DNA from: Polytrichum commune
Taxonomy: Eukaryota; Streptophyta; Polytrichopsida; Polytrichales; Polytrichaceae
Assembly: GCA_950295325.1 (NCBI GenBank)
Contig: OX485803.1
Coordinates: 42,485,554 to 42,549,553, forward strand
Direction of reading: 5' to 3'
Length of the DNA: 64,000 nt
The position numbers were made by a program, and so were the translations under genes. Under the pieces are notes generated by a model that worked only from the letters and a program-made list of their open reading frames with translations, was not told the DNA's origin and did not search any database. Below are positions 32,697 to 45,067 of this stretch, one piece after another. Numbering within the stretch: position 1 is the stretch's first letter; every line of letters begins with the position of its first letter.

Positions 32697-35442
32697 ATGG
32701 CGGTATCGGAGGAAGTGGGCGGGGCCGCAACCCCCGAATTCCAGGCCATCAAGACGGTCATGGTAGTCATCGGTATGTATGTAATGCGAACGAATCTTCT
32801 TACCATACCTCAATTGGGAGCTTGCATTTTCGAAGGAGCTCTTCTCTTCTTCGTGTTATGCTTTTTAAGTCCACATTGCTTTTGGAGCGCAGGATTTTTT
32901 TTGGATGTCGCAAGCATGTCACCGCAGAATCATAGAGTGTGGAAGTGGAATCTTTTGTTTGAAAAAAGAGGGTCAGTAAGGTTTGGGATTTTCCGGGAGG
33001 GTTATGAATTTAAGGAAGTCTTCTTTTTCTGGGTCGTCCATGTCATACCTTATTATTGAACAGGTTCTGGGATTTTTTTCTTGTATGGGATACTTTTAGC
33101 GATGCAGGCCGAAGCAGTTCCCTTGGTGGAAGAGCTCAAACTTGTGGAAGACTTCGGTGCTGCAATGTATGCATTCCTCCCTTTTCATGTCTTTGTTCAT
33201 CAATGAATTGCATTTGGAAATTTCTGAATTTCTAATACTTAGTCAGAGGGATACTTGTCAGTAGTGGAGAATTATCTATAAAGTTGTGCTCATTCGTCAC
33301 TTCTGTGCAGATTCCCCAAAGGAGTCCCCTGGAGAAAATACTCGGGTGGAATTGATGGGCTTAAGTTGCACATTGTTGTACCAGGAAAAGACAAGTCTTT
33401 GGGTGTGTACCAAACCTCTCTCCAATTTATTTTTTTGATCTTATCAACGCTGGAATTCTGTTGCATGAGGATTTGTAGTGAACCAAATGGTCCAGGTGTA
33501 AGGCTTTTCTGTATTAGGTTCAAGGTGGTGTACACTTTCAGAAGAACGGTGAACTGAAATTTTGTGCACAGGGGTGGACAGTGTGGGGACAGTTCCTGCT
33601 TCATTGCTGACCTATGCAGCTGCTTTGGCCCTGCAACCTGACCTGATTATCAATGCCGGTACGGCGGGCGGATTTCAGGTTCTTCACTACTTTCTCAGTA
33701 GTCATTTAGTTGACTTTTCCTTGTTATCATCCCGTATACAATGCTGTGAACACATCTGTAGATGCAAGCAATCTAATGCTTAGAGGAATCTGGGAATCTG
33801 ATTTTTTAAGAAACTGGGTGTTTCCAAGAGTTCTACACTGTATGTGGTATTTAGTGTCACTTACTATTTGGAATTACACAATGCTATAACTTCTTACTGT
33901 ATATTTCGTTTTCTAATAACAAAGACTAAATAGGTTGTATGAACACTATACAACATAAATTACTTTACTTGGTAAAAACTTGCATTCTTAACAGAGTTTT
34001 AGCACTGTGTAACTCTGAATAGTAAGTAATTCTAAATACCATAAGTAGTGTAGCTGTATTGACACTCTTTGAGTGTTCAATTCATTGCAAGTGAAAGTAA
34101 TTTGTTTTGGGCTTTGGCAGGCAAAAGGAGCTTGCATAGGTGATGTTTTTGTGGCAACAGAGTTTGCTAACCATGATCGAAGGATCCCTATTCCGGTGAG
34201 GAAGTTTACATTTCAGAACAGAGAGAAGACACAAGGTCCTTGGGCTGAACGTGTGCATTAATTCTTTACGTAGTAGATATGAGTTTTTCAATATATTGAA
34301 TCTTATGTACGCAATTCAGCATGATGCGGGCTATGGATGATACTCACTTTCAGGAGGTGGGTGCAGGTTTTTGATAAGTATGGAGTGGGTACCATAGGAG
34401 CAACTCCCTTTGGCAATCTTGTCAAGGACCTTAATCTTAAGGTCAACCATTCTTAAGATACAGAAGTCAGCACACTTGAAGGCCCTGAAGGCTGACAAGT
34501 ATTCTACACTTTTATAAGAGCAGCACTATTTTTGTATACTTTGAAATCAAGTTTAGAATAGAATTGTCATTCTCTCAGTCTATGGTTAAAAAATTATTGT
34601 AGAACCCACATGTGGAACATTTGGTCTAGGAGAGTATGAACATGTGTAGGGGTCAGTAAATCAATTATGTTAGTTCCAACTTATGCTTATCTATGGGTAT
34701 GTCTCATCTCTACAGAGATTAAAAGGCTGTTAAGCAAAAGGCTGTTGCATTTGGCTATCAATATGCAGTATACTTTTTGGCTAGGAGGGTATGCATTTGG
34801 TATGTCTGATATTTTGGCTCAAGTGAATGCTATTGTTTGCTGGGATGGCAGGAGGGGAAGGTTTCAACAGGAAATTCTTTGGACATGACACCACAGGATG
34901 AAGAGCATATAAAAGCCAATGATGCATCGGTGAAGGATATGGAGGTCAGTTCCAACTTCACTGGATATACACTGTTCAGTTTATGGGTTCAGTTTAAACA
35001 CTGATGTCCAAATTTCCTGTTCAGTGGCATTCTTGAAGGACTCTGGAGTTCCAGATTCAACAAAATAAATATGTCTTCTCAAATATTTTTCCCATGTGTC
35101 AGTCCTACATTGGTTGATATCCACTTGAGTCCCATGTGAAACTACACTCTGGCAATAATTAAAGATGAAACAGAGCATCCCCTACAGTATCAAGTCTCAT
35201 GCAATTCTAACATTTCTCATTCCATGGTCTTGCAGGGAGCTGCTATAGCATATGTTGCGGATCTTTTATCAATCCCTTTAATATCTTTGAAGGCTGTGAC
35301 AGACATTGTGGATGGCACAAAGCCCACAGTAGAGGAGTTCTTGGGAAACATGTCTTTGGCAGCATCAGCCCTTGCAAGGATTATGCCTCTTGTGTTGAAG
35401 TACATTACTGGGAAGTCTCTCTCTGATCTCTACGATTCATGA
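32697..35442 (+). CDS. MTN: 5'-methylthioadenosine nucleosidase (MTN)
   Basis: This enzyme hydrolyses 5'-methylthioadenosine, a by-product of ethylene, nicotianamine and polyamine synthesis, in the cytosolic Yang cycle. Eight exons are inferred: 32697-32772, 33100-33166, 33311-33402, 33572-33678, 34121-34195, 34367-34441, 34852-34944, 35236-35442, giving 263 residues, the usual plant MTN length. Visible signatures: VVIAMQAEAVPLV across the exon 1/2 junction with the catalytic-loop glutamate; VDSVGTVPASL; INAGTAGGF; GDVFVATEF then HDRRIPIP; TGNSLDM; KDMEGAAIAYVADLL with the substrate-binding Met-Glu; and LKAVTDIVDG with the catalytic aspartate. No stop or frameshift. An in-frame ATG 18 bases upstream (32,679) could add six residues. 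The exon 6 donor GTCAAC is weak. Three further copies of exon 1 lie upstream. Confidence 0.93.
33841..34055. mobile_element. MITE in MTN intron 4 (TTTAGTGTCACTTACTATTT family)
   Basis: The left end (GTGGTATTTAGTGTCACTTA near 33,845) and right end (GAATAGTAAGTAATTCTAAA near 34,018-34,040) are inverted relatives. The same terminal sequence appears at 52,385-52,605 and near 46,823-47,400, so it is a repeated small element. It lies wholly within an intron of an intact gene. Confidence 0.6.
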
Positions 35443-36830
35443 GAAAGATTTATCACAGAACCTTTATTTAGTGGAGGTCATAGCCATTGACCATCTTTCA
35501 CTCTAGTACAGTGTTGGTGAATTGCCAATTATTCGGCTTTAACAATTATTCTAACCAAGATACACAATTGTGAAGGTCTTCCATACTTGTATGGAGAGCA
35601 AATCTGAAAACTGTTTTCAAGTTCACTTTCATCCAGCACCTTTGCTAGCATTTGAGCTATATTGGTCTTGTAAGAGGTTCTCTTAAATGTTGGGACCAGT
35701 ACATCCGTGCCATTTGTTTAACTGCCATATTGGTGAGAAAGTTATGTCATAAGCTTTTCACCTGGTCTATGAGCAATAATAAGGTATAGAGGGCCGGCTT
35801 ATGACATTCACATATATACATATATATTTACGTACAACTTGCAGAAGTAAAGGGGGGATTTCTGGACACAGAAAATGATAATAGTTAAATACCTTCTCTT
35901 TTGCTCTTCACTCTATATTTCTCTAGCTGCAGGAAAAGGCTCTGTAAAAGGCTCTGTTGGATCTAACAAACATCTTTGTCTCCCAAAATTGTCCCAGGTG
36001 AACCTTGTAGTATTCAGTTCCTAAGCATAGTTTCAATTTTTTGAGAAACAGTATAGGTTCCACTGCCCTCTTCCATCCATGAACCCAATAACGTTGATTT
36101 ATGTAACAATCCGCCTCCCTAGCCCTCAGTCCCCAATTGGTTTCTCCAGTATAGGTGACCCGCCATCCTCTGCAGATGTGCTTTGTCTCTGTCCATGCAT
36201 TTTTGGCGTGGTTTACACAACCAAAGGCAACTCCACTAATATTGAGCTTCCTGCATCAAATTCACTTTTTACAATACTTGTTTCCCCATATAAGGCACTG
36301 CTGGTATTTTGTTTCTTATTATTGTTGGTTGTTGAATGTGACCTGAAGTGTGCCAGTGCAATTCTGCCTGTATGCAATGCAGTGGTCCTGTTCACAGTGC
36401 AGTTCCACCAGTGGAATGCACCAGGCAGAAAAGAATCTCGGAAATTGCTTGAATGCCACAGAATGAAAGCAAAAAATTCTTTATTTCTGGACACTATCTC
36501 CAATTCACAGAAGAGTTACAAACCTCAATCTCCTTACAGACTGATAGATACATACTGTACACTGCAAGAAATCTTTCATCTAAACTATGATTCGCATGCA
36601 TGTAATTTGAAAACCCTAACTCAAGAAATCCTCTGAGTAGCCTCCTTGACCAAAGTCAACAACAATTCAGTCGCTTTGGTTGATATACCCTTCCGATTGC
36701 AGATTGATTGTGTGATTTTGCAAATTCAAGAAATTGTGGCCTACAAGTATATTTTTACGCTTAACAAATATCTGTCAATTCTTGGATTCTCAGCACCTGT
36801 GAAAACCGAGTCCAGCTAGTCAGAGCCTTG
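35443..36830. other. MTN 3' flank and unassigned open frame
   Basis: The first few hundred bases are probably the MTN 3' untranslated region. A 185-codon frame on the plus strand (36,079-36,636) and an overlapping 96-codon minus frame (36,213-36,503) show no motif I recognise. I see neither start context nor splice signals that favour one, so I do not call a gene. Confidence 0.35.
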
Positions 36831-36833
36831 TAA

Positions 36834-38703
36834 GAGCGTCCCCACCAGGCTGGGTACCTGGCAGGTGAACGGCACTCCAGGTATATCGCTGCCGGGGCCG
36901 CCAAGTCCCAACGTCCATCAGTCACCGCTATCTGGTAAAAGGGTCATGAGGCGGGCATTTCAGAGGAGTTCGCTAGGTATTTTCGCCTCGGTTACCGAGC
37001 TTCCCACGCCAACGCCATCGCCCATACTTCCTTTCTTTGGATTTATTCTAATATGTCAGCAAGGGGAGAAGATGTGGCTGCAACGGGTGGGAGGACAAAG
37101 AAGGGCAGGAACTTCTGCCTGGAGGAGGAAGAAGTATTTAATGTAGGGGTATTATGTCTAGATGTTAGATTTGAACACACCGTTTAATTATATAATTCCC
37201 TAATATGGTGTATTATTATGATGTCTTACTATAGTTATAACTCACATAAGATTTTTTTTTCAACCCTATGTTCATTATAAAAAATTAGCTCACCCTATTT
37301 TGTGTTTAAGGATTGCCTATGTTCATTACAAAATTCATTTGACATGCAATGAGAACTAGCATGAACAAGCATCACCATAAATCAATAACAATGCAAACAA
37401 TCATCACCACCATGAGAATCAATGAACTATGAACTTGAATTACTAGCATGAACTACAACAATGTTTGTGTTTAGAAACACAAGTCTGTGCACTGCAGTCA
37501 GAAGCAGACCAACAAATTTAAAACTTTAGGGTCCAAGGTTTAGGGTGAACGAAGTTGGCTACAATCTACTGCTGAGAAAACAGAATCTAAACAACATTGT
37601 TGTTTTCCAAAATCAACACTTTAGTCTGTTGCACACAAGTGGAAGGAAGAACTTCAGATTCAAACTACACAACCTCAACATCAAGGACAATCAGGCAGGC
37701 AGGCAGGAGAAGCGCAAAAACAAGAAAGAGGAGGCACAAGACAAAGCACCCAGGAAGAACCTTCAAACCCTAACCCGTTGGCTACAAAAGTGCAGGTCAC
37801 AGTAAGTCTGCCATCCATTTGACATCCAACATCCCCTCGCCCATCCACAACAATTCATCCAAATCTACTGGGATTTAAGAATCCTATGGACCCCAGCTGC
37901 ACTACCTGGGGTCTTTGTTTTTTACTTTCTACTTAATTTAATACATACTTTTACATTTATTTTTGATACTTTTAAATTGAAAAGTAAAGTAAAAGCTTTT
38001 ACAAGTAACTATATAATGAGGATTTTTTATTTATTAAAATATATCCAAAGTATTTAGTGCCTTACATTCTACTACCTTACATTTTATTAGTCTATAACCA
38101 TTCATTTTATTGTAGAGATGGTTGAGCTTGAGATACATGAGGCAAAAAAACCTAGAATTGCACAAGTCATTGCTCTTAACTTCATAGAATCTACAAAGAT
38201 TTTAGAGTTAATTTATGATTCAAATACAAAAGCTTGTAAAACTCCTGGACACACTCAGAAGTTGTATGATCGTTTGTATGTTATTCCGTGTACAAAAACC
38301 CTAGAGTGGCATTATTTCCATAAAATATTTATGGACGCAGCATCTAGGGTAGAATTGACTGTTCATACAAAACAACAATATTACGTTCATTATTGCCCCC
38401 ACATGAATTGGATTTGCTAATCATCTCATATTAGTGTAGTGTTTTATTTCATTCCCAGGCGGGGCAATAAAATTCGTGCAATGAAACCGGGCAGAAAATA
38501 TATTCTCAGGCAAGGCATCTAATCACGGGCAGGGCTTCGGGGCTTGCTTATCCCGGGCGGGGGTCGGCCTCGGAGCGGGTCTGCAAGCCAGTATGTACCG
38601 GGGCTAGTGGGCCTAAGGGGATGTGCCGGGCATCCCACACTGTGCCGGGGCTGCCACCGAGGCCATTATGCCCGGGGCGGTGCCCGGGCTAGTGGGGATG
38701 CTC
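36834..38703. mobile_element. Harbinger-like non-autonomous element, 1,870 bp
   Basis: Termini GAGCGTCCCCACCAGGC (left) and GTGGGGATGCTC (right) are inverted, and both sides are flanked by TAA, a TWA target duplication typical of PIF/Harbinger. It shares its ends with the element at 47,420-48,952. Inside, GC-rich ends (CCGGGCGGGG near 38,540-38,690) contrast with an AT-rich middle. An open frame at 38,118-38,420 (100 codons) may be a remnant of an element-borne gene, but has no motif I can name. Confidence 0.7.
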
Positions 38704-39186
38704 TAAGGTATGTGGGTCACAAGTGGCTCATTTTCTGAAATATCCTACTTGCCCTAATCTGGTTTGAGACCAAAAAATTCAAGTACGTTAGCAAATCTAA
38801 GCCGATTACACTACAACAATCCAATCGAAAATTGGGCACTGTGTGATTTTACAATGATTTTCCAAATGTCACAATTTCACATTCATTATGTGGTTGTGTG
38901 GGTGCTCTCAATCTGATGACAGTAAAAACTTAAAGGAGCATTACCTAGGCCTAATGTGGTGCACTCACAGTCGAATCCGGACATTCATCCATCCAGGTGC
39001 CGCATCAGGTGCATACCCAACTAGCAGCAAAGTCGACTTTTATTTTGTTTGCTGCCCGTGGGGGCCCAGCTTGTACAGACACCTTAAAGGGTACACTGAT
39101 AGCTCAACTTCAGCTTAATACCTCCTGTGTCACTCCGGGGATCTCCATTGGGAACTTAGGGAACCTTTAAAATCCCACACAAATGC
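38704..39186. other. No supported gene
   Basis: Short AT-rich spacer with a 76-codon frame (38,888-39,118) lacking motifs. Confidence 0.3.
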
Positions 39187-39654
39187 TTCAGACCTTGGAC
39201 AACTAATCAACTAATTCAACTATTAGTTAACTAGTTGCCTTTCATAACTATAGTTATTTGCAATTTGACTTGTCAAAAAATAAAGTTAACTATAGTTATA
39301 TCTAGATAACTAAATATCTAGATAACTAAATATCTAGTTAACTAAAGTTGAGTGTTGTTTGTTCACGTAATTCTATTGTAGTGTTGTAGTCTCACTGGTG
39401 TGTTATTTGTGTTGGTGTACATGAAGGTTGTTCCGGAGCCCAACATTGTGAGTGATTATATAAAAGCGTTTCTTGATGATCCTCAGTGGCATGAACATAT
39501 GAAAGACCCTCAATTGAAGCAAATCAAGAGGCGAACTTCTTCAAATATAGAATAATACTTGGGACTTTTCTAGTTAACTATAGTTGTTCCCTAAAAATGT
39601 ATTGAAAAAATTCTAGTTAGCTGTAGTTATTTTGGCAATTGTCCAAGGTCTGAA
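39187..39654. mobile_element. MITE or gene-remnant element, TTCAGACCTTGGACAA termini
   Basis: TTCAGACCTTGGACAA at the left is the exact inverse of the right end (39,639-39,654), and ATGC flanks both sides. The interior contains many TAGTTAACTA words in both orientations. A short frame at 39,421-39,555 reads MKVVPEPNIVSDYIKAFLDD then PQWHEHMKDPQLKQIKRR, which looks coding and may be a scrap of transposase or host gene. Confidence 0.6.
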
Positions 39655-40235
39655 ATGCTCTCATAGGATGGGATGAACAATCAACCCCTTCATTTTGCAA
39701 ACATTGATTTTTCATCTGTCAAAATTTCATTCGTTAAAAATTCATTTTCAAACTGACCCAAAAATTTTGAAAATTTTCGTAAACCTTATGATGAAACTAT
39801 ATGAATGAATGGCTTGGATGTGGTCTGCCCACGACCACACACCCTTCATTCACAACGCCACGCCTCAGTGATATGGTAATACTTCCCCGTTGTCCGGACC
39901 CAGAGCATCACCACCCATCCTCAAAAACGGATGACCTCAACTTGTATTGTGAGAGGCGGCTTGCAAAAGTGCCCCACCCATCCTGCAAAATGGATGATTT
40001 GTTGGTAGGGCCGGCTTGGAAGGTTGGCTTGCAAATTGGGGTCATTTTGCAAGTCGGAGCTCCGCCCCAAAAACAAAAAAGGAGCCCCCTAAACAACAAA
40101 GGACAAACTCCATATTCCTCTCCGATTTCCAAGGTGCCAATGAGATTCATCTTGCTTTTGTTTCTTCCTTGTTTTATCACCTTGTATACAAGTCATGGGT
40201 GGATCACCCGGCTTGCAAACCGGATGACTTGAACT
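39655..40235. other. No supported gene
   Basis: Overlapping frames on both strands (39,801-40,232 + and 39,908-40,180 -) share the phrase CCATCCTGCAAAATGGATGA and its relatives, suggesting repeat-derived DNA and not a gene. Confidence 0.3.
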
Positions 40236-40269
40236 TATTGTGAGGATGATCCACCCTGCATTTTGTGGG

Positions 40270-40500
40270 ATGGGTGGTGTAGCAGTAAACTTGGGCGCCC
40301 CAACACTAAACTTCGGTGGCCTAGCTTCAAATTTTGGTGGTGCAGTAGTAAACTTCGGCGGCCCGACACTAAACTTCGGTGGCCTAGCATCCAATTTTGG
40401 TGGTCCAGTCCGTAGTAAACTTCGGTGGGCCGACACTCAAATTCATGGCCCATCATGCAACTTCAGGGGCCCAACAGTACTTATACTTCGGTGGCCCAGC
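40270..40500. repeat. Minisatellite, AAACTTCGGTGGCC family
   Basis: Ten or more imperfect units of about 20-24 bp alternate AAACTTCGGTGGCCC, AAATTTTGGTGG and short linkers. Read on the minus strand they give a run of PPKF-like peptides, but the frame is not kept through the whole array, so I treat it as non-coding. Confidence 0.75.
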
Positions 40501-40507
40501 TACTAAT

Positions 40508-40906
40508 TTAGACTCGATGAGAGCAAGGAGTCAAGGACCTCAGAGTTGAACTCTGCACCGCGCAAAACAAGCAACCAGCGCTGGAATCAAGGGGATCAGA
40601 ATTCACCTTGGCAAGCTTGTGGGTTGCCTGCCCAAGCTGCAGTTGCACTCGCAGCTCTGGTGCGATCGAGGCAAATCTGCAAGTGCACTGGACGGTTTTT
40701 TTAGTGCATGCAAGGTCCTCAATACTGAAATAATCCTCCTCCTCCGACGACGAGTCTGTCATCGATGGAGCCACTGAGATCCAACTCAAGTTCGATTGCT
40801 CTCTTCTCTGAGCATCCTCGTACACCCAGCTTGGGTTATCTTTTGTGCTCTGTCTCTGAGACATGCTCTTCACACTCAGAGTCTGGTCACAAGCACCAAG
40901 CTGCAT
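40508..40906 (-). CDS. Unidentified open frame, possible gene or captured exon
   Basis: This 132-residue frame has a composition that looks coding: a polar N-terminus (MSQRQSTKDNPSWVYEDAQR after an upstream ATG), an acidic-serine stretch (TDSSSEEEDYFSIEDLA) and a cysteine pair (CTCRF). I do not recognise the family. It lies next to the minisatellite and has no visible splice partner. It could be the first exon of a gene, a captured exon or chance. Confidence 0.3.
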   Translation of the reverse strand: MQLGACDQTLSVKSMSQRQSTKDNPSWVYEDAQRREQSNLSWISVAPSMTDSSSEEEDYFSIEDLACTKKTVQCTCRFASIAPELRVQLQLGQATHKLAKVNSDPLDSSAGCLFCAVQSSTLRSLTPCSHRV

Positions 40907-43900
40907 CAGTAGTGCAACCGTCGGCGATCAGAGGGCGAAACTAATAACCTATTCTAACTGATTCTTTTTAGCGGTGGACCTCAATTTTTCGAGCGAGCTA
41001 CTAATTGAGTCCTCGATTGATGCAATGTGGATATTCCCTGCAGCTTATATGGCTCCTCAACACCCTGATTATGCGCGGTTGAGGTTGCCGGGTGGCACTC
41101 ATGCATACAAGAATTTGGCGAAAGCAGTGATCCTTTAATTCCGGGAATCCCCACTTATGAGGAGCAACTTAAGCTGTGTACTGTAGAGTTTTCAACAAGG
41201 AGCTATAAATTAATTGTAGGCTCTTTCTTTGAAAAGAGACCATCATCCAGTTGTTTAAGGTCCAGAAATTTATAACTATGAAAATAAAATTCTATCATGA
41301 GAAAAATAAAATAATTAAATGGACAGCTTTGAAATAATAATTCACAATTTTATAGAATTTTTTATAGTATCTTTCACAATTAAAGTTTTAATGCAATAGC
41401 CAAGTTGTATTCAAGATATTTTCATGCAGTTGATTTAAAAAAATTGTTGTTTAATATTACCATTGAATGATAAGTATTTTATTATATATTTTATTATATA
41501 TTTTATTATATATTTTAATACATGTATAATTATACTATTATATTTTGACATAGATTCTTTAGCAAAATTTTGGTGGGTACATTATACGTCATAAAGGATA
41601 ACACTAACACAATTGTGATTGCTATGAACGAAGGTGAAGCACATGAATATGCACGATACCGCCAAACAATGAATCATGAATATTTGTGACATTATAAAAT
41701 ATTGGAGTTTGAACGTTGGCGGATCACATCGAGTATGGAGAAAAAAATATGGTTATATACAAATATTAACGTTTATTAGTGATGATATTTGTTAAATTAA
41801 TTAATGTTTCCAACATTAATGTTTGAATGTAAATCTTTAAAGAAAAAATGTATATCGGAATAAGAGAAAATACATTTTTATATCATAATAACTTTCAATA
41901 GATATAAACATTGCACGAGTGGTACTTTAAAAATATTGGTAATTTTGATATGTTTTGAATACATTCTTATGTTTTTGGTCCTATAATATACATATAAAAT
42001 CCAAATAATGTGTTTTTGATATCCATAGGTAGATATAGATATCATCTACTCAAATATATAATAATTTATTAACTATAATTATTGGCAAAATTAACATTCC
42101 ATGTTATTTAGTAAAATTTGATGATTTTAATAATTTTTAGACATAGTTTTATATTTTTGGATATATTTTTATTGTTTTGGCCATCAAATATGTATAGAAA
42201 TTCTAAATAATGTGTTATTTTTTTTCATCGGTACATATTGACATCACCTATGTATTTAATAATTTATAGACTGTAATGATATATAAAATCATAATTCTAC
42301 GATGTTTTGAATTAAAAAATAATAATTTTGAGAAATTTTGGACGATTGCTTTCAAATGACTACAATATATATATATATATATATATATTCATGAAATAAA
42401 CATCATTCTATATTTTTTTATGAAATTTAAATACACATTAGTTTGGTTATATATTAAAGCACATAGTTTAAGAAAGTACAAATATTTTGTAATTGCTAAT
42501 TGCAATTGTTTGGCTTCATCCTCTAGTGTAATATGGTGTGCAAGCTCAATGTATCCTTCATTATGATGGCCCTAAAGTGCCGGATTTTCATCAATGATCA
42601 CATTTTTTACTTATATCAATGTTTTGTAAGATGCAATATGACATATGAAATAAATGTATGTTTTTAATATCTACAATTAACATTGATTTTTTTAAATATT
42701 TTACACACTCATTTCAAGACAACAAATGTACGGTCTACACGCATACGTTTATCATAATGTTTGAAGTTGTGTGATTTAAACATAGGTAATAAACATTGTC
42801 TCATATTTGGACTACCCATATAATCCGCATCACTTATAAATATTGGCATATGGTACATGTATTAATTATTTTATATAATTAGATTTTTTTAATGTTATTA
42901 TATACTTGAAGAAATATTTTTTCTATATATAATTATATTTTTGGATTCCTTGTGAGAAGGGCTACAAAAATTACCTACATTGAAACAAATTGAACTAAAA
43001 TGCATTGTAAGTAATTATAATCAAGACCATATATATATATGAGTTGCGCACTTGGGCCACCTCACCTTATGATGATTTCTTGGATTTGAGCCATGGAATA
43101 AGTAGTGGGAGTAAAGGTAACTTATTTATTCAATTTTTTTATCACATCTATATAATAAATTCAAAAGAAAAATATATTATTCTTTTTTGCTAACCCTCTA
43201 GCATTGCCTACACAATGCATTGAACAAATTGCAAAAGCATGATGTATAACACAAAAAAGTAGTGGGAAAATAAAAAAGTATAGAAGGTGAGGGGAGTTAA
43301 GTATTCTCACTTTCTTTCATGTTATCCATTTTATTGTTATTTTCCACTGCCATTAGGACCATTTTTGCAATTGTGTTTGTCAATTATGGGGCTAAGGAGA
43401 CTCTCATCCATCCTAAGGTTCTACAATTGGCCTTAGGCTTTGAACATTTTAAGACAAAGACGTTGCTATAGTGCACTACCAAAAAAATACCATTCTCTAT
43501 TACAAACCTTTTATTGTTCAAAATCATTCATAGATTATGGATAACCATTATTATTAGAAAAAAACGACATAACTTGTGAAAGAGAACACACTTATTTCAC
43601 AAAAAAATATGTGTACAATATACCCAGGGATTCAACTCTTCATACCACATATGTATCAATGTGAGTGTAAGAAGGGGTATTATTTGAGGCACTAGTGTAC
43701 ATGTATGCATTAAAGAGAGGTATTGTTTTTCTCTAGTGTGTAAATCTATAAATTTTATTAAGGTTTTTGAAGTAGAGGTAGATGTACAAAAGGGTTAAGA
43801 GAAACAATTGACAATAAATCTGTTAGCTTCATCCAATTCACGTTTACATTCATTGTTTTGTATGGTCATAGTCCATACTTGACCACCATTTATGTTCTTG

Positions 43901-44477
43901 TTAGGGTTTGCATTTGGGTTCTAGGATTTGACAAACTAGAGGCTCTTGGAGCGCTTATGAGCTTCCTTGAGTTTAAATTGTGAATTGTGGTTTTGCTTAT
44001 TATGCTCTTGTCTTTGATTGCTAGATACGATCATTGAGTTACATGCTATGGATGAAAGAACATTCAATGACTTTCTCATTGGAAAGTGAAAGTGAATTTT
44101 ATGTATATAAAGACTTATTTAATTCATGATTTATGTTTTGTATATGTCATAGAGTCATTTATCACATAAAATTGAAAAGTTTAGTATAATTACATGAGTT
44201 CATTTCTAGCATGTTGTTAGTATGTATACATTTTTTTCTCTCTCTCTATAAACTTCTCATGTATAGGAGATTTAATTTCATAGCTAGTGACCCATGCATG
44301 TCATTTGGGTTTCCAATGAAGAATCCACCCCCTGGGACAATATATGAGAGCTTGTCCCAACCATAGATGTGCATCCAAAAGTAAGATGATACAGTTACCC
44401 CGAGTCCAATATTTATACTTAACTTTTCCGATTCTAGAATACTTAATGTAAAAATAACTCGACTCAACATTCTTTTA
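40907..44477. other. Gene-free AT-rich stretch
   Basis: More than 3.5 kb with very high AT content. It holds an AT dinucleotide run near 42,366-42,388, a TATTATATATTT tandem near 41,478-41,518 and a poly-purine spot, but no convincing open frame. The minus frame at 44,246-44,470 has no motif I can name. Confidence 0.5.
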
Positions 44478-45064
44478 GGGCCGGTTCACACTATGGCCAA
44501 ACTTCGAGAGGAGAAGCGTTTGGACCAATGAAAATGCAGAAATGTCCAAAGTCCGTCCTCTCGGCCTTCACACTAGAGGCCGAAGTCCAAAGGACGTCGC
44601 CTCTAAAAGAGCCTAGGTGGCAACACTTTTAGGAAGTTATGGCGCCAAGAGTCCGGCCTCTCGAGCAAAGTTTGGGTCGAGCAAAATGCTCGACCCAAAC
44701 TTCCGTCGAGAGGCCGAACTTTTTTTTCATTAAAATATCAATCATTGACAAGATCTTGACCATTAGATTGGAGGGGTTATTTTGAGCAAGGAATAAAGTG
44801 GGATGCTCCTTTGAGTTTGGACTTTGGGCTCAGCCTTTGGAGGCTTCACACTATGGCCGTCCAAGTCGAGAGGCCGTGGGAGTTCATGGCCAAAGGTTAG
44901 GACTTTGGGCTTAGCCTTTGGAGGCTTCACAGTATGCCCGGCCAAAGGCTCCACTTACTATATTTTATTGATTATTTTCAGCTCATTTCTTTGGACTCTC
45001 AACAAAGTTTGGCCACTCAATCCCACGGCCTCTCGACTTGGATGGCCATAGTGTGAACCGGCCC
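44478..45064. mobile_element. Tourist-like MITE (PIF/Harbinger), 587 bp
   Basis: The termini GGGCCGGTTCACACTATGGC (21 bp identical with the next base) are inverted, and TTA flanks both sides (44,475-44,477 and 45,065-45,067). Inner repeats of GGCCTCTCGACTT and GGACTTTGGGCT occur in both orientations, so the whole element can fold on itself. At 44,670-44,700 it holds GTTTGGGTCGAGC, five bases, and the exact inverse. Confidence 0.88.
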
Positions 45065-45067
45065 TTA

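Larger units (their letters stand above)
29860..32790 (+). repeat. Four tandem copies of the MTN promoter plus first coding exon
   Basis: The landmark AATGCTCTTCAAATCCACAC occurs at about 29,871, 30,730, 31,541 and 32,282, giving units of about 858, 811 and 740 bp and a final unit that leads into the gene. Every unit has a CT-rich stretch (CTCTCTCTCCCTCTC), the phrase GGTTTTAGGTTGATGTGTGG or a deleted form, an exon 1 with start codon and GTATGT donor, and, in the first three, an intron piece ending in an ACAT microsatellite. Unit 1 has a small internal duplication near 30,090-30,200. Confidence 0.95.

Noticed and set aside
36079-36636. 185-codon plus-strand frame as a gene
   Set aside because: No recognisable motif, strongly biased hydrophobic stretch, a competing antisense frame, and no supporting promoter or splice signals.
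40089-40436. Minus-strand frame with PPKF repeats, extensin-like at first sight
   Set aside because: The peptide repeat is produced by a DNA minisatellite whose unit length varies, no signal peptide is present, and both strands show comparable frames.
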